Made by a program: the position numbers and the translations under genes. The notes below the pieces were generated by a model, which worked only from the letters and a program-made list of their open reading frames with translations, was not told where the DNA came from and did no database searches. 64,000 bases of DNA from positions 3,118,501 to 3,182,500 of the forward strand of contig NZ_CP038635.1 of NCBI RefSeq assembly GCF_004768545.1, read 5' to 3'. Every line of letters begins with the position of its first letter. The first letter of the stretch is position 1. Origin of the DNA: Cupriavidus oxalaticus. Lineage in GTDB: Bacteria > Pseudomonadota > Gammaproteobacteria > Burkholderiales > Burkholderiaceae. Shown here in pieces: positions 21,649 through 32,950 of this stretch.

Positions 21649-21901
21649 GCGAGACATCCCGACCGGGAAGGCGGGAAACCAGTCCGGGGAGGCGGCCAGC
21701 GGCACGCCCTGCCCGGCGACGGGATGCAGGTTGTGGCGGACGATGCGCCGTTGCGGCAGGCGGCGCGGCGCCGCCGGCTGCCTGCCGGGTCACGTCAGTC
21801 CATGCAAGGCACGCGCGGATAGGGAGCGCGCGTGCATCGCGACAAGGCGACGCGATCCGTCAGGCGGCCGGTGGAGGCACCGATGCCGAGCCGTCCGGCG
21901 C

Positions 21902-23098
21902 TCAGTCTGCCTGCTTGCGCAGGAAGGCCGGAATATCGTACGTGTCCACACCCTTTTCCTGCAGCGCCGCCACGTGGGCCGACGCCGATTCGCGCGAGCT
22001 GCGCCATACCGCCGGCGTGTCCAGGTTGCTGTAGTCCGGCGAGCTGTGCTGCGCAGCGGTGGCGGCCATGTTGGCCATCATCTGCACCGGCATGTTGTCC
22101 GTGCCGGTCTTCAGCAGCGTCATCGGCTGCTGCTTCTTGGCCGAGCGGCCCAGGCCGGTCGCGACCACGGTCACGCGCAGCGCATCGCTCATCGAATCGT
22201 CGTACACCGTACCGAAGATCACGGTCGCGTCTTCCGCGGCGTAGCTGCGGATGGTGTTCATGACTTCCTTGGTTTCCGACAGCTTCAGCGAACGGCTGGC
22301 GGTGATGTTGACCAGCACGCCGCGCGCGCCGGACAGGTCCACGCCTTCCAGCAGCGGGCTGGCAACGGCCTGCTCGGCCGCCAGGCGGGCGCGGTCCACG
22401 CCCGACACGGTGGCCGTCCCCATCATGGCCTTGCCCTGCTCGCCCATCACCGTCTTCACGTCTTCGAAGTCGACGTTCACCAGGCCGTCAACGTTGATGA
22501 TCTCGGCAATGCCGGCCACCGCGTTGTGCAGCACGTCGTCGGCGCACTGGAAGCATGCGTCCATCTCGGCGTCGTCGCCCATCACTTCGAACAGCTTTTC
22601 GTTCAGCACCACGATCAGCGAGTCGACGCTCGATTCCAGCTCGCTGGAGCCATGCTCGGCCACCTTGGCGCGGCGCGCGCCTTCGAAGTCGAACGGCTTG
22701 CTGACCACGCCCACGGTCAGGATGCCCATTTCCTTGGCAACCTGCGCCACGATCGGCGCGGCACCGGTACCGGTACCGCCGCCCATGCCGGCAGTGATGA
22801 AGACCATGTGCGCGCCGCGCAGCGCGTCGGCGATCTGCTCGCGGGCCTGATCGGCGCAACCGCGGCCGACTTCCGGCTTGGCGCCGGCACCCAGTCCCGT
22901 ACTGCCCAATTGCAGCACGCGCGAAGCGCTGGAACGCTTGAGCGCCTGGGCGTCGGTATTCATGCAGATGAATTCGACGCCCTGCACGCCGCGGCTGATC
23001 ATGTGCTGCACGGCATTGCCGCCCGCGCCGCCCACGCCGACCACCTTGATGATGGTGCCGTCCATCACTTCCGTTTCGATCATGTCAAAGTCCATCAC
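21902..23098 (-). CDS. ftsZ: Cell division GTPase FtsZ
   Basis: Tubulin-like GTPase that forms the Z ring. It has 398 residues, with the nucleotide motif GMGGGTGTGAAP at 104-115 and the T7 loop region NVDFEDVKTVM intact. A variable linker leads to the C-terminal peptide DIPAFLRKQAD, the docking site for FtsA and ZipA. It follows ftsA by 181 bases, the widest gap within the cluster, which may hold an extra promoter. ZapD, which bundles it, is encoded 9 kb away. Confidence 0.98.
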   Translation of the reverse strand: MMDFDMIETEVMDGTIIKVVGVGGAGGNAVQHMISRGVQGVEFICMNTDAQALKRSSASRVLQLGSTGLGAGAKPEVGRGCADQAREQIADALRGAHMVFITAGMGGGTGTGAAPIVAQVAKEMGILTVGVVSKPFDFEGARRAKVAEHGSSELESSVDSLIVVLNEKLFEVMGDDAEMDACFQCADDVLHNAVAGIAEIINVDGLVNVDFEDVKTVMGEQGKAMMGTATVSGVDRARLAAEQAVASPLLEGVDLSGARGVLVNITASRSLKLSETKEVMNTIRSYAAEDATVIFGTVYDDSMSDALRVTVVATGLGRSAKKQQPMTLLKTGTDNMPVQMMANMAATAAQHSSPDYSNLDTPAVWRSSRESASAHVAALQEKGVDTYDIPAFLRKQAD

Positions 23099-23279
23099 TG
23101 CCTCCGAGAAGAATCAGTCCCCAGACGATGCAGCCTCCCCGCCGCAACCCCTGGTTTCTGAACAAAAAAACCATTAAAAGAAAGAACCACGAAACCTTTG
23201 CTCAACGCGCCATCGGCTGTCCGGTAGACAAGACCTTGCGCGCGCCGTCGCATCTTCAGCCCGGCAATTTCCGCATCGA

Positions 23280-24512
23280 TCAGAAATTGCCGACGAACCA
23301 TTCCTTCATGCGGGTCCAGACCTGCTTGACCGACCCGCTCTGCACCGCCACTTTGCGCCCGCGCATCCGTTGCACGCGGCCTTCCAGCAGCAGGCCCATC
23401 ACCGTCGCATAGCGCGGGCTCTTCACCACCTCGTGCAGGTTGCCGCGGTACTCCGGCACGCCCACGCGCACGGGCTTGAGGAAGATGTCCTCGCCCAGCT
23501 CGACCATGCCCGGCATCATCGCGGTACCACCGGTGATGACCACGCCGGACGACAACAGTTCTTCATAGCCCGACTCGCGCACCACCTGGTGCACCAGCGA
23601 GTACAGCTCTTCGATGCGCGGCTCGATCACCGCGGCCAGCGCCTGGCGGCTGAGCGTGCGCGTGCCGCGGTCGCCCACGCCCGGCACCTCGATCATGTCT
23701 TCCGGATCGGCGATCGCCTGCTTGGCGATGCCGTACTGGATCTTGATGTCCTCGGCGTCCGGCGTGGGCGTGCGCAGCGCCATGGCGATGTCGTTGGTGA
23801 TCTGGTCGCCGGCGATGGGGATCACGGCCGTATGGCGGATCGCGCCTTCGCTGAAGATGGCGATGTCGGTGGTGCCGCCGCCGATGTCGACCAGCACCAC
23901 GCCCAGTTCCTTCTCGTCCTCGGTCAGCACCGCCAGGCTCGAGGCCAGCGGCTGCAGGATCAGGTCATGCACTTCCAGGCCGCAGCGGCGCACGCACTTG
24001 ACGATGTTCTGCGCGGCGCTGACGGCGCCGGTGACGATATGCACCTTCACTTCCAGGCGGATGCCGCTCATGCCGATGGGCTCGCGCACGTCTTCCTGCC
24101 CGTCGATGATGAATTCCTGCGTCAGGATGTGCAGGATCTGCTGGTCGGTCGGGATATTGACCGCCTTGGCGGTCTCGATCACGCGCGCCACGTCGGTCTG
24201 CGTGACCTCCTTGTCCTTGATTGCCACCATGCCGCTGGAGTTGAAGCTGCGGATATGGCTGCCGGCAATGCCGGTAAAGACCTCCGAGATCTTGCAGTCG
24301 GCCATCAGCTCAGCCTCTTCCAGTGCTTTCTGGATCGACTGCACGGTGGCCTCGATATTGACCACGACCCCTTTCTTCAGACCCTTGGACTCCGACTGGC
24401 CCATCCCGATCACCTCGTAGCTGCCGTCGGGGCGCAGTTCTGCGACCACCGCCGCCACCTTCGAGGTGCCGATATCGAGACCGACCAACAGGTCCTTGTA
24501 TTCCTTGCTCAT
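23280..24512 (-). CDS. ftsA: Cell division protein FtsA
   Basis: Actin-like membrane tether of the Z ring. It has 410 residues from the ATG at 24512, which overlaps the ftsQ stop as ATGA. The actin-fold phosphate loop reads LVGLDIGTSKV near the N-terminus and VDIGGGTTDIAIF near 205. The C-terminal amphipathic membrane-targeting helix is recognisable as VWTRMKEWFVGNF. The SHS2-like 1C domain occupies about residues 85-165. Confidence 0.97.
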   Translation of the reverse strand: MSKEYKDLLVGLDIGTSKVAAVVAELRPDGSYEVIGMGQSESKGLKKGVVVNIEATVQSIQKALEEAELMADCKISEVFTGIAGSHIRSFNSSGMVAIKDKEVTQTDVARVIETAKAVNIPTDQQILHILTQEFIIDGQEDVREPIGMSGIRLEVKVHIVTGAVSAAQNIVKCVRRCGLEVHDLILQPLASSLAVLTEDEKELGVVLVDIGGGTTDIAIFSEGAIRHTAVIPIAGDQITNDIAMALRTPTPDAEDIKIQYGIAKQAIADPEDMIEVPGVGDRGTRTLSRQALAAVIEPRIEELYSLVHQVVRESGYEELLSSGVVITGGTAMMPGMVELGEDIFLKPVRVGVPEYRGNLHEVVKSPRYATVMGLLLEGRVQRMRGRKVAVQSGSVKQVWTRMKEWFVGNF

Positions 24513-25423
24513 CGGGTTTTCTCCGCGTTCTTGCTCTTCAGTCGCGTCGGATTGTTGTTGGAAGTACCGGAAACCGCTGCCGCTGCCTGCGTAGCCCGGG
24601 CCGCCTTCGCCGCCCGCTCCGCCTTCTCGGCCCGCACCGCCGCAGCGATCTGCGCCTCGGTCAGGAAGCGGGCATTGGCGGCGCGGATGGCAAAACCATT
24701 GGGATAACGCAGGTCGGCGTAGTCGATCTGCTTGCCCCACTGCTCGGTGACCTGCGGCCATGCAGCGACGAAACGCCTGACCCGCTGGTCCATCGCAGTG
24801 CGGTCTTCATCGTTCTGCTCGCGGCCAAGCTCGACCACCATGCCGTTGGACAGCCTGGCGCGCCAGGCATAGCGGCCCGACAGCGTCACCGCCAGCGGCT
24901 CGGTATGCAACGGCTTGAACCACTGGCGCATGACCTCGAGCTTCTCGATCACGTCGCCCTCGCTGTCCGGAGGACCGTCCAGCGCCAGCAACTGTGCGTC
25001 TTCTTCCGCCTCGGCGGTGTTGGCCACGAAGATCTCGCCGTAGGTATTGAGCAGGCGCCCGCTCTCCGGCGAGCCCCAGGTACCCAGCGCCTCGTGTTCC
25101 TCGACCTCCACAGCCAGGCCGTTTGGCCACTCGCGCCGCACGCTGGCGCGCCGCACCCAGGGCACCGACTCGAACGCCTGCCGTGCCGCGTTCAGGTCAA
25201 GCGTGAAGAAGTTGCCCGACAGCTTGCCCAGCGCGCTGGCACGCACGCTGGGGGCGTTCACGTGGCGCAGCGCGCCGCCGTCCATCGGCGCGATCTCCAC
25301 GTGGGTGATGGCAAACACCGGCCGCTGCGCCAGCCACAGCAGGCCGGCCGCGAGCGCCATCAGCGCCACCACGGCATAGAGCGTGGTGGCGATCAGGTTG
25401 AGCAGGCGTGTGTTATGCCACAT
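24509..25423 (-). CDS. ftsQ: Cell division protein FtsQ
   Basis: Bitopic divisome protein, 304 residues: short cytoplasmic N-terminus, one membrane helix at about 9-31, a periplasmic POTRA domain (about 38-108) and a beta domain that recruits FtsB/FtsL. The C-terminal 45 residues are Ala/Lys-rich and low in complexity, longer than in E. coli. It overlaps ftsA by 4 bases and begins 19 bases after ddl. Confidence 0.95.
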   Translation of the reverse strand: MWHNTRLLNLIATTLYAVVALMALAAGLLWLAQRPVFAITHVEIAPMDGGALRHVNAPSVRASALGKLSGNFFTLDLNAARQAFESVPWVRRASVRREWPNGLAVEVEEHEALGTWGSPESGRLLNTYGEIFVANTAEAEEDAQLLALDGPPDSEGDVIEKLEVMRQWFKPLHTEPLAVTLSGRYAWRARLSNGMVVELGREQNDEDRTAMDQRVRRFVAAWPQVTEQWGKQIDYADLRYPNGFAIRAANARFLTEAQIAAAVRAEKAERAAKAARATQAAAAVSGTSNNNPTRLKSKNAEKTR

Positions 25424-25442
25424 GGTCCAGGCGGGTTCTCTG

Positions 25443-26426
25443 TTATTCGGGCTTCCAGTGCTCGTTCGGGTGCAGGTCCAGCGTCGCGGCGGCCACCACC
25501 TGCAGCACGAAGTCCTCGTAGCTGATGCCGGCCGCGCGCGCCGCCATCGGCACCAGCGAGTGGCCGGTCATGCCGGGCGAGGTATTCATCTCGAGCAGGA
25601 AAGGCTTGCCGTCGGCGCGCAGCATCACGTCGGCGCGCGCCCAGCCGCGGCAGCCCAGCACGCGATAGGACTGCACCGCCAGCGCCTGGACTTCCTTCTC
25701 GACTTCGGGGTCCAGTCCTGACGGACACAAGTATTGGGTATCGTCAGTAAAGTACTTATTTTGATAGTCGTAGTTCGCTTCGGGCGCGACGATGCGGATC
25801 ACCGGCAGCGCTTCGGCGGTATCGCCCTCGCCCACGATCGGGCAGGTCAGCTCGGCGCCGTCGATGAAAGTCTCGGCGATGACGTCGTTGTCCAGCGCCT
25901 CGGCCTTCTCGAACGCCTCGCGCATCTGCCCGGCCGCCGTCACCTTGGTCAGGCCGATCGACGAGCCTTCGCGCGCCGGCTTGACGATCAGCGGCAGGCC
26001 CAGGTCGGCGACCACCGCGTCGAAATCCGTATCGGCATGCAGCATCGCGAAACGCGGCGTGGGCAGGTCATGCGTGGTCCACAGGCGCTTGGTGGCCTGC
26101 TTGTCCATCGCCAGCGCCGAGGCCAGCACGCCGCTGCCGGTGTAGGGCACGCCCAGTTGTTCCAGCAGGCCCTGGATGGTGCCGTCTTCGCCATAGCGGC
26201 CGTGCAGCGCGATAAAGACGCGGTCGAACTTGGCCGCGGCCAGCTCGGCCACGCCTTGCAGGCCGGGATCGAAGCCATGCGCGTCGACGCCGCGCGACTG
26301 CAGCGCGGCCAGCACGCCGCTGCCCGACATCAGCGAGATCTCGCGCTCGGCCGAGCGGCCGCCGAACAGCACGCCGACCTTGCCCAGCGACTTGGGATCG
26401 ATATTGGGATGGGCGACGAAGCTCAT
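25443..26426 (-). CDS. ddlB: D-alanine--D-alanine ligase
   Basis: ATP-grasp ligase that makes the D-Ala-D-Ala used by MurF. It has 327 residues with [19 protein letters not shown] at the N-terminus, the central ATP-grasp region, and the C-terminal [18 protein letters not shown], where metal-binding E and N residues sit. It overlaps murC by 4 bases (ATGA). Confidence 0.97.
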   Translation of the reverse strand: MSFVAHPNIDPKSLGKVGVLFGGRSAEREISLMSGSGVLAALQSRGVDAHGFDPGLQGVAELAAAKFDRVFIALHGRYGEDGTIQGLLEQLGVPYTGSGVLASALAMDKQATKRLWTTHDLPTPRFAMLHADTDFDAVVADLGLPLIVKPAREGSSIGLTKVTAAGQMREAFEKAEALDNDVIAETFIDGAELTCPIVGEGDTAEALPVIRIVAPEANYDYQNKYFTDDTQYLCPSGLDPEVEKEVQALAVQSYRVLGCRGWARADVMLRADGKPFLLEMNTSPGMTGHSLVPMAARAAGISYEDFVLQVVAAATLDLHPNEHWKPE

Positions 26427-27850
26427 TGCTGGCCTCCCGGCTGTTGCGTCTGCTGGTGCGACACCAGTTGCCCCGGCACGCCGCCGATCGAGCCGGCGCC
26501 CATCGTCACGACCACATCGCCGGGCCGGACAGCATTCAGGATGGCCTGCGGCATCTCTTCCATCTGCTCCACGAAAACAGGTTCTACCTTGCCGGCCACG
26601 CGCAACGCGCGGGTCAGCGCACGGCCGTCGGCGGCCACGATCGGGGTCTCGCCGGCGGCATAGACCTCGGACAGCAGCAGGGCATCGACAGTGCCCAGCA
26701 CTTTGACGAAGTCTTCAAAGCAATCCCGCGTACGGGTGAATCGGTGCGGCTGGAACGCCAGCACCAGGCGGCGGCCCGGGAACGCGCCGCGCGCCGCGGC
26801 AAGCGTGGCGGCCATTTCCACCGGGTGGTGGCCGTAGTCGTCCACCAGCGTGAAGGTGCCGGCACCGTCGGTGGTGGCCACTTCGCCGTAGCGCTGGAAG
26901 CGGCGGCCCACGCCGTGGAACTCGCGCAGCGCCTTGACGATGGCGGCGTCGGGCACTTCCAGCTCGGTCGCGATGGCGATCGCCGCCAGCGCGTTCTGCA
27001 CGTTGTGCATGCCGGGCAGGTTCAGCACGATTTCCAGCGGCGGCTCGGTATGGCCGTTGAGCTGGCGCAGCACGGTGAAGTGCATCTGGCCGTCGACCGC
27101 GCGCGCGTCCACGGCGCGGATCTGCGCGTCTTCGGCAAACCCGTAGCGCACCACCGGCTTGGACACGAACGGCAGGATCTCGCGCACGTTGGGGTCGTCG
27201 ACGCACAGCACGGCAATGCCGTAGAACGGCAGGCGCTGCGTGAATTCGATGAACGCCTGCTTGAGCCGGGCAAAGTCGTGCCCGTAGGTGTCCATGTGGT
27301 CGGCATCGATATTGGTGATGACCTCGATGACCGGGAACAGGTTCAGGAACGATGCGTCGGATTCATCCGCCTCGGCCACGATGAAGTCGCCGGTGCCCAG
27401 GCGCGCGTTGGCGCCGGCGGAGTTGAGCCGGCCGCCGATGACGAAGGTGGGATCCAGCCCGCCTTCGGCCAGCACCGATGCCACCAGGCTGGTGGTGGTG
27501 GTCTTGCCGTGCGTGCCGGCGATGGCCACGCCCTGCTTCAGGCGCATCAGCTCGGCCAGCATCACCGCGCGCGGCACCACCGGGATGCGCTTGCTGCGGG
27601 CGGCCAGCACCTCGGGGTTGTCGCCGCTGACCGCGGTCGACACCACCACGGCGTTGGCGCCGGTCACGTTGGCCGCGTCATGCCCGTGCATGACCGTGGC
27701 GCCGAGCGAGGCCAGGCGCCGCGTGGCGGCATTGCTGCCCACGTCGGAACCCGAGACCTTGTAGCCCAGGTTCAGCAGGACCTCGGCGATGCCGCTCATG
27801 CCGGCCCCGCCGATCCCCACGAAGTGGATGTTTTTGACGATATGCTTCAT
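26423..27850 (-). CDS. murC: UDP-N-acetylmuramate--L-alanine ligase
   Basis: Adds L-alanine to UDP-MurNAc, the first peptide step of lipid II. It has 475 residues: the N-terminal Rossmann domain has [12 protein letters not shown], the ATP site is GTHGKTTTT at 112-120, and the C-terminal Mur ligase domain has [10 protein letters not shown] Gln-rich tail ends the protein. No murB gene follows, although murB sits here in some other species. It lies 21 bases after murG. Confidence 0.97.
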   Translation of the reverse strand: MKHIVKNIHFVGIGGAGMSGIAEVLLNLGYKVSGSDVGSNAATRRLASLGATVMHGHDAANVTGANAVVVSTAVSGDNPEVLAARSKRIPVVPRAVMLAELMRLKQGVAIAGTHGKTTTTSLVASVLAEGGLDPTFVIGGRLNSAGANARLGTGDFIVAEADESDASFLNLFPVIEVITNIDADHMDTYGHDFARLKQAFIEFTQRLPFYGIAVLCVDDPNVREILPFVSKPVVRYGFAEDAQIRAVDARAVDGQMHFTVLRQLNGHTEPPLEIVLNLPGMHNVQNALAAIAIATELEVPDAAIVKALREFHGVGRRFQRYGEVATTDGAGTFTLVDDYGHHPVEMAATLAAARGAFPGRRLVLAFQPHRFTRTRDCFEDFVKVLGTVDALLLSEVYAAGETPIVAADGRALTRALRVAGKVEPVFVEQMEEMPQAILNAVRPGDVVVTMGAGSIGGVPGQLVSHQQTQQPGGQQ

Positions 27851-27871
27851 TGGATTGCTGCTTCGCTCACT

Positions 27872-28942
27872 TCAGTCCCTGGCCAGCTGGCTGCACACCT
27901 CGGCGACGCGCCGGGTTGCCTCAGGCTTGGCTAGTCCGCGCGCCAGGCGCGCCATGTCTTTCAGCTGCGGCCGGGTCAGGCTGGCGATGGTCTGCGCCAG
28001 GCCCCCGGCCGTCAGGTCTTGTTGCTGCACCAGCAGGGCCGCGCCCTGGCTGGATAAAAACTTTGCGTTGGTGGTCTGGTGATCGTCCACTGCGTGCGGG
28101 AACGGCACGAACAGCGCCGCCACGCCCGCCGCGGCCACTTCCGACACCGTCATCGCGCCGGCGCGGCAGATCACGAGATCCGCATCGGCATAGGCGCGCG
28201 CCATGTCGTCGATGAACGGCAGGGTCTGCGCCGGCACCTGTGCCGCCGCATAGTTGGCGCGCAGCGTGTCGATCTGCTTCGCGCCCGCCTGGTGCGTCAC
28301 CACCGGGCGCTCGCTTTCCGGCAGCAGCGCGATCGCCTTCGGCACCACCTCGTTCAGCGCCGCGGCGCCCAGGCTGCCGCCCACTACCAGGATGCGCAGC
28401 GGACCGGTGCGCTGGTCGTAGCGCGCCTGGGGCGCATCCAGGTGCGCCAGTTCCTCGCGCACCGGGTTGCCGGTCCATTCGCCGCCGGGCAGCGTGTCCG
28501 GGAACGCGCACAGCACGCGGTCGGCCACCTTGGCCAGCACCTTGTTGGCCAGGCCGGCGATCGAGTTCTGCTCGTGCAGCACCAGCGGGCGGCCCAGCAG
28601 CGAGGCCATCATGCCGGCCGGGAAGGTGATGTACCCGCCCATGCCCAGCACCACGTTCGGCTTTACCCGGCGCAGCGCGCCGATGCTCTGCCAGAACGCG
28701 CGCAGCAGGTTCAGCGGCAGCAGGAACTTGGTCACCAGCCCCTTGCCACGCAGGCCGCCGAACTGGATGTATTCCATCGGGATGCCGTGCTTGGGCACCA
28801 GCGTGGCTTCCATGCCGGTGCGGTTGCCCAGCCAGACGATGTTCCAGCCCTGCTCGCGCAACGCATGCGCGACCGCCAGCCCCGGGAACACATGCCCCCC
28901 GGTGCCGCCGGCCATCACGAGCAGGGTGCGCGGTGCGGTCAT
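27872..28942 (-). CDS. murG: Lipid II synthase MurG
   Basis: Peripheral inner-membrane GT-B glycosyltransferase that adds GlcNAc from UDP-GlcNAc to lipid I. It has 356 residues; the first glycine loop is [12 protein letters not shown] (10-21), a second lies near [11 protein letters not shown], and the C-terminal donor site has [13 protein letters not shown]. It overlaps the ftsW stop by 4 bases. Confidence 0.97.
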   Translation of the reverse strand: MTAPRTLLVMAGGTGGHVFPGLAVAHALREQGWNIVWLGNRTGMEATLVPKHGIPMEYIQFGGLRGKGLVTKFLLPLNLLRAFWQSIGALRRVKPNVVLGMGGYITFPAGMMASLLGRPLVLHEQNSIAGLANKVLAKVADRVLCAFPDTLPGGEWTGNPVREELAHLDAPQARYDQRTGPLRILVVGGSLGAAALNEVVPKAIALLPESERPVVTHQAGAKQIDTLRANYAAAQVPAQTLPFIDDMARAYADADLVICRAGAMTVSEVAAAGVAALFVPFPHAVDDHQTTNAKFLSSQGAALLVQQQDLTAGGLAQTIASLTRPQLKDMARLARGLAKPEATRRVAEVCSQLARD

Positions 28943-30180
28943 ACCTTGCCTCCGCGCATCAACACACGGTTTTCATAGTCAATGCGCAGCAGGATCGCCA
29001 ACGCCACGCAGTTCATCAGAATCCCCGACCCGCCATAGCTCACCAGCGGCAGCGTCAGCCCCTTGGTCGGCAGCAGCCCCAGGTTCACGCCCATGTTGAT
29101 AAAGGTCTGCCAGCCGATCCACACGCCGATGCCCTTGGCCACCAGTCCGGCAAAGGTGCGGTCGAGCTGCAGCGCGGTGCGGCCGATATTGAAGGCGCGG
29201 CGCACCAGCCAGTAGAACAGCACGATCACCACCAGCACGCCGACAAAGCCAAACTCCTCGCCGATTACCGCAAGGATGAAGTCGGTATGCGCCTCGGGCA
29301 GGTAGTGCAGCTTCTCGATGCTGCCGCCCAGTCCGACCCCGGTCCACTCGCCGCGGCCGAAGGCAATCAGCGAATGCGTGAGCTGGTAGGCCTTGCCCAG
29401 CGCGTTGCTCTCTTCCCACGGGCTCAGGTAGGCAAAGATCCGCTCGCGCCGCCATGGGGACGCCGTGATCAGCAGCGCGAACGCGCCCACCGCCACGCCG
29501 ACCAGCCCGGCGAACAGCTTGCCGTTGATGCCGCCCAGGAACAGGATGCCCATCGCCACCGCCGCGATCACCAGGAACGCGCCCATGTCGGGCTCGAGCA
29601 GCAGCAGCATGCCGACCACCACTACCGCCACGCCCATCGGCAGGAAGCCCTTGGACACGGTCTGCATCCACTCCTGCTTGCGCACGGTGTAGTTGGCGGC
29701 GTACAGCACCACTGCCAGCTTCATCAGTTCCGACGGCTGGAAATTCATCACGCCCAGCGGGATCCACCGGCGCGCGCCGTTCACGCCCTTGCCGACGAAC
29801 GGCACCAGCACGATCACCAGCAGGATCAGCGCGACGATAAAGAGCTTGGGCGCATACCGGTCCCACACCTTCACCGGCACCTGGAACGCCACCAGCCCGA
29901 CCGACAGTCCGATAAACAGCGCGAACGCATGCCGCACCAGGAAATGGCTTTCGCGGTAGTTGGCGTAGCGCGGCGAATCCGGCAGCGCGATCGAGGCCGA
30001 AAAGACCATCACCAGGCCGAGCGCGAGCAGCACGATCGCGACCCACAGCAGGGGCTGGTCGTACTCCATCATGCGCGAACGCGTGGGCTTGACGCCCGAA
30101 ACCGCGTCACGCAGGCCACCCCAGGCGTTGCCGATGGTGGCGCCGATGAAACCGCTGCGCTTGACCTGTGCCTCACTCAT
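28939..30180 (-). CDS. ftsW: Septal peptidoglycan polymerase FtsW (SEDS family)
   Basis: Polytopic SEDS glycosyltransferase that polymerises lipid II at the septum with FtsI. It has 413 residues and about ten membrane helices. The family signature is visible at the C-terminus ([10 protein letters not shown]), along with GARRWIPLG. The N-terminus adds a cytoplasmic stretch of about 45 residues. It overlaps both neighbours, murD and murG, by 4 bases. Confidence 0.96.
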   Translation of the reverse strand: MSEAQVKRSGFIGATIGNAWGGLRDAVSGVKPTRSRMMEYDQPLLWVAIVLLALGLVMVFSASIALPDSPRYANYRESHFLVRHAFALFIGLSVGLVAFQVPVKVWDRYAPKLFIVALILLVIVLVPFVGKGVNGARRWIPLGVMNFQPSELMKLAVVLYAANYTVRKQEWMQTVSKGFLPMGVAVVVVGMLLLLEPDMGAFLVIAAVAMGILFLGGINGKLFAGLVGVAVGAFALLITASPWRRERIFAYLSPWEESNALGKAYQLTHSLIAFGRGEWTGVGLGGSIEKLHYLPEAHTDFILAVIGEEFGFVGVLVVIVLFYWLVRRAFNIGRTALQLDRTFAGLVAKGIGVWIGWQTFINMGVNLGLLPTKGLTLPLVSYGGSGILMNCVALAILLRIDYENRVLMRGGKV

Positions 30181-31688
30181 GGCAGGATCCCCCGGGACAG
30201 GGCCAGTTCTTCCACCGCGGCGCGGAATACCTCGGCGCGGTGCACGTAGTTGCGGAACATGTCGAGGCTGGCGCAGGCCGGCGAAAGCAGCACGACGTCG
30301 CCGCGCTCGGCCAGTTCGGTTGCCTTGGTCACGGCTTCTTCCAGCGTGGCGGCATCGGCCAGGGTCGAGCCGCTGCCCTGCAGGGCATCGCGCAACTCTC
30401 CCGCGGCCCGGCCGATCAGCACCACGGCGCGTGCGTATTGCGCCACCGGCGCGGCCAGCGGCGAGAAATCCTGGCCCTTGCCTTCGCCGCCCGCGATCAG
30501 CACCACGCGCTTGTCCAGCCCGGACAGCGCGGCCACGGTGGCGCCGACATTGGTGCCCTTGCTGTCGTCGAAATACTCGACGTCATCGATGGTGGCGACC
30601 CACTCCACGCGGTGCGGCTCGCCGCGATACTCGCGCAGGCCATGCAGCAACGCGTTCATCGGCAGGTCGATGGCACGGCACAGCGCCAGCGCCGCCATGG
30701 CGTTGGTGGCGTTGTGCATGCCACGGATATGCAGCGCATCGGCCGGCATCAGGCGCTTGTGGCGCACCGGCACGGCTTCCTCGGTAGCTTCGGCGGCCTT
30801 GCGGCGGCGCGGCTTGCCCTCCCCTTGCGCTTCCGAATCGGGTTCGGCCAGCACCAGCCAGGGCATGCCGCCCTCGCGCAGGATGCCGAAGCTGCCCGGC
30901 ACTTCCGGCAGATCGATGCCGAAAGTCACCGGCTTGCGGCCCGCCCGCGCCATGTCCAGCGTGAGCCGGTCATTGCGGTTCAGCACCTGCACGCACTCGC
31001 TGCCGGCGGGCCCGAAGATGCGCGCCTTGGAGGCAGCGTAGGCTTCCATCGAGCCGTGCCAGTCAAGATGGTCCTGGCTCACGTTGAGCACGGTGGCCGC
31101 ATCCGGCGCCAGCGTATGCGTGGTTTCCAGCTGGAAGCTGGAGAGTTCCAGCACCCACACCTCCGGCAGCGTGGCCGAGGCGATGCACGCCGACAGCTTG
31201 TCCAGCGCCGACGGGCTGATATTGCCCGCCACTGCCACGGTCTTGCCGGCGCGCTCGACCAGCCGGCCGGTCAGTGCCGTGGTGGTGGTCTTGCCATTGG
31301 TGCCGGTGATCGCGAGCAGCTTCGGCGCGTAGCCGGATTCGGCCTCCAGGTGCCTGAGCGCGCGCACGAACAGCTCGATCTCGCCCCACACCGGGATGCC
31401 GCGCGCCTGCGCGGCGGCCAGAAGCGCTCCGGTGCCGGCGTCCAGCGGCGACAGCCCGGGGCTGATCGCCACCAGGCCGATACCGTCGAGCAAGCTTTCC
31501 GAGAACGGCCCGCCCACGAACCCGGCCGAAGTCAGCTCGGCCTGCAGGAAGACAAGGTTGGCGGGCGCCTCGCGCGTGTCGGCCACGCGCACCGCGCAGC
31601 CGTTCAGGCCACACCAGCGCGCCATGGCCAGCCCCGATTCGCCGAGGCCTAGTACCAGCACATGAGGTTTCTGCAGCTCGCCAAACAC
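30177..31688 (-). CDS. murD: UDP-MurNAc-L-alanine--D-glutamate ligase
   Basis: Adds D-glutamate to UDP-MurNAc-L-Ala. It has 503 residues against about 438 in E. coli, from GTG 31688, supported by AGGAAAT just upstream. The ATP loop GTNGKTTTT is at 129-137, and the central [14 protein letters not shown] motif is intact. Part of the extra length is a charged low-complexity insert at about 281-311 (rich in E, R, K, A) before the conserved [12 protein letters not shown]. It overlaps ftsW by 4 bases; a gap of 79 bases separates it from mraY. Confidence 0.96.
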   Translation of the reverse strand: MFGELQKPHVLVLGLGESGLAMARWCGLNGCAVRVADTREAPANLVFLQAELTSAGFVGGPFSESLLDGIGLVAISPGLSPLDAGTGALLAAAQARGIPVWGEIELFVRALRHLEAESGYAPKLLAITGTNGKTTTTALTGRLVERAGKTVAVAGNISPSALDKLSACIASATLPEVWVLELSSFQLETTHTLAPDAATVLNVSQDHLDWHGSMEAYAASKARIFGPAGSECVQVLNRNDRLTLDMARAGRKPVTFGIDLPEVPGSFGILREGGMPWLVLAEPDSEAQGEGKPRRRKAAEATEEAVPVRHKRLMPADALHIRGMHNATNAMAALALCRAIDLPMNALLHGLREYRGEPHRVEWVATIDDVEYFDDSKGTNVGATVAALSGLDKRVVLIAGGEGKGQDFSPLAAPVAQYARAVVLIGRAAGELRDALQGSGSTLADAATLEEAVTKATELAERGDVVLLSPACASLDMFRNYVHRAEVFRAAVEELALSRGILP

Positions 31689-31767
31689 TTCGATTTCCTG
31701 CCTTTGGTTTCCTGTTTCTATATAGAGAGCGCCGCGGTTCTGACCATCGGCGCAACCACCAACACCC

Positions 31768-32937
31768 CTAGCGCAGCTTCAGCGTCGACAATCCGATCAG
31801 CACCAGCAGCATGGTGATGATCCAGAAGCGCACCGTGACCTGCGTTTCCTTCCAGCCGCCCAGCTCGAAATGGTGGTGCAGCGGCGCCATCCGGAACAGC
31901 CGCCTGCCCTCGCCAAAACGGCGCTTGGTGATCTTGAACCACGTGACCTGCGCCATCACCGACAGCGTTTCGACCACGAAGATGCCGCCCATCACGAACA
32001 GCACGATCTCCTGGCGCACGATCACCGCCACCGTGCCCAGCGCGCCGCCCAGCGCCAGCGCGCCCACGTCGCCCATGAACACCTGCGCCGGATGCGCGTT
32101 GAACCAGAGGAAAGCCAGCCCTGCCCCGCCCAGCGCGGAACAGAAGATCAGCAGCTCCCCCGCGCCCGGGATATGCGGGAACAGCAGGTACTTGCTGTAG
32201 ACCGCGTTGCCCATCACGTAGGCAAACACGCCCAGCCCGCCGCCCACCAGCACCACCGGCATGATCACCAGGCCGTCCAGGCCGTCGGTCAGGTTCACGG
32301 CGTTGCTCGAGCCCACGATCACCAGGTAGGTCAGCACGATGAAGCCGGCCACGCCCAGCGGGTAGCTGATCTCCTTGAAGAAGGGCACGATCAGGTTGGA
32401 CTTGTACGGCATGTCGAGCGACAGCCCGCCCTCGACCCAGTTCAGGAACAGCTCCCAGACCCGCACGTTGCTGCTTTCGGACACCGAGAACGCCAGGTAG
32501 ACCGCGGCCACCAGGCCGATCAGCGTCTGCCAGAAAAACTTTTCGCGGCTCGACATGCCGCGCGGATCGCGATAGACCACCTTGCGGTAGTCGTCGACCC
32601 AGCCGATGGCGCCGTAGCCGAAGGTGACCAGCATCACCACCCAGATAAAGCGGTTGCCCCAGTCGCACCAAAGCAGCGTCGAGACGGCAATCGACACCAG
32701 CACCAGCACGCCGCCCATGGTCGGCGTGCCGGACTTGACCAGGTGCGTCTGCGGGCCGATGGTGCGCACCGCCTGGCCGACCTTCAGCTCGGTCAGCTTG
32801 CGGATCACCCACGGCCCGAACGTCAGGCCGATCAGCAGCGCGGTGAGGTTGGCCATCACCGCGCGGAAAGTCAGGTAGTTGACGACCCGGAGGAAGCTGT
32901 AGTCGTTTTGCAGCCACTGGGCCAGAGCCAATAACAT
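31768..32937 (-). CDS. mraY: Phospho-MurNAc-pentapeptide transferase MraY
   Basis: Integral membrane enzyme that attaches phospho-MurNAc-pentapeptide to undecaprenyl phosphate, forming lipid I. It has 389 residues with about ten helices. The catalytic aspartate region WVDDYRK, the NLTDGLDGL motif and the cytoplasmic PLHHHFE histidine motif are all present. It starts 13 bases after murF. Confidence 0.97.
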   Translation of the reverse strand: MLLALAQWLQNDYSFLRVVNYLTFRAVMANLTALLIGLTFGPWVIRKLTELKVGQAVRTIGPQTHLVKSGTPTMGGVLVLVSIAVSTLLWCDWGNRFIWVVMLVTFGYGAIGWVDDYRKVVYRDPRGMSSREKFFWQTLIGLVAAVYLAFSVSESSNVRVWELFLNWVEGGLSLDMPYKSNLIVPFFKEISYPLGVAGFIVLTYLVIVGSSNAVNLTDGLDGLVIMPVVLVGGGLGVFAYVMGNAVYSKYLLFPHIPGAGELLIFCSALGGAGLAFLWFNAHPAQVFMGDVGALALGGALGTVAVIVRQEIVLFVMGGIFVVETLSVMAQVTWFKITKRRFGEGRRLFRMAPLHHHFELGGWKETQVTVRFWIITMLLVLIGLSTLKLR

Positions 32938-32950
32938 CGTGTTGTCTTCG

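Larger units (their letters stand above)
21393..21901. other. Non-coding gap between ftsZ and the peroxiredoxin gene
   Basis: 509 bases with no credible gene; open frames here show no family pattern. The contents that can be supported are a 12-base tandem repeat (21478-21525) and a long hairpin (21611-21648), listed separately. Transcription from ftsZ would have to cross both to reach the peroxiredoxin gene. Confidence 0.5.

Noticed and set aside
21393..21901. A gene between ftsZ and the peroxiredoxin gene
   Set aside because: Only Arg/Ala-rich frames without a conserved start, ribosome binding site or domain pattern.
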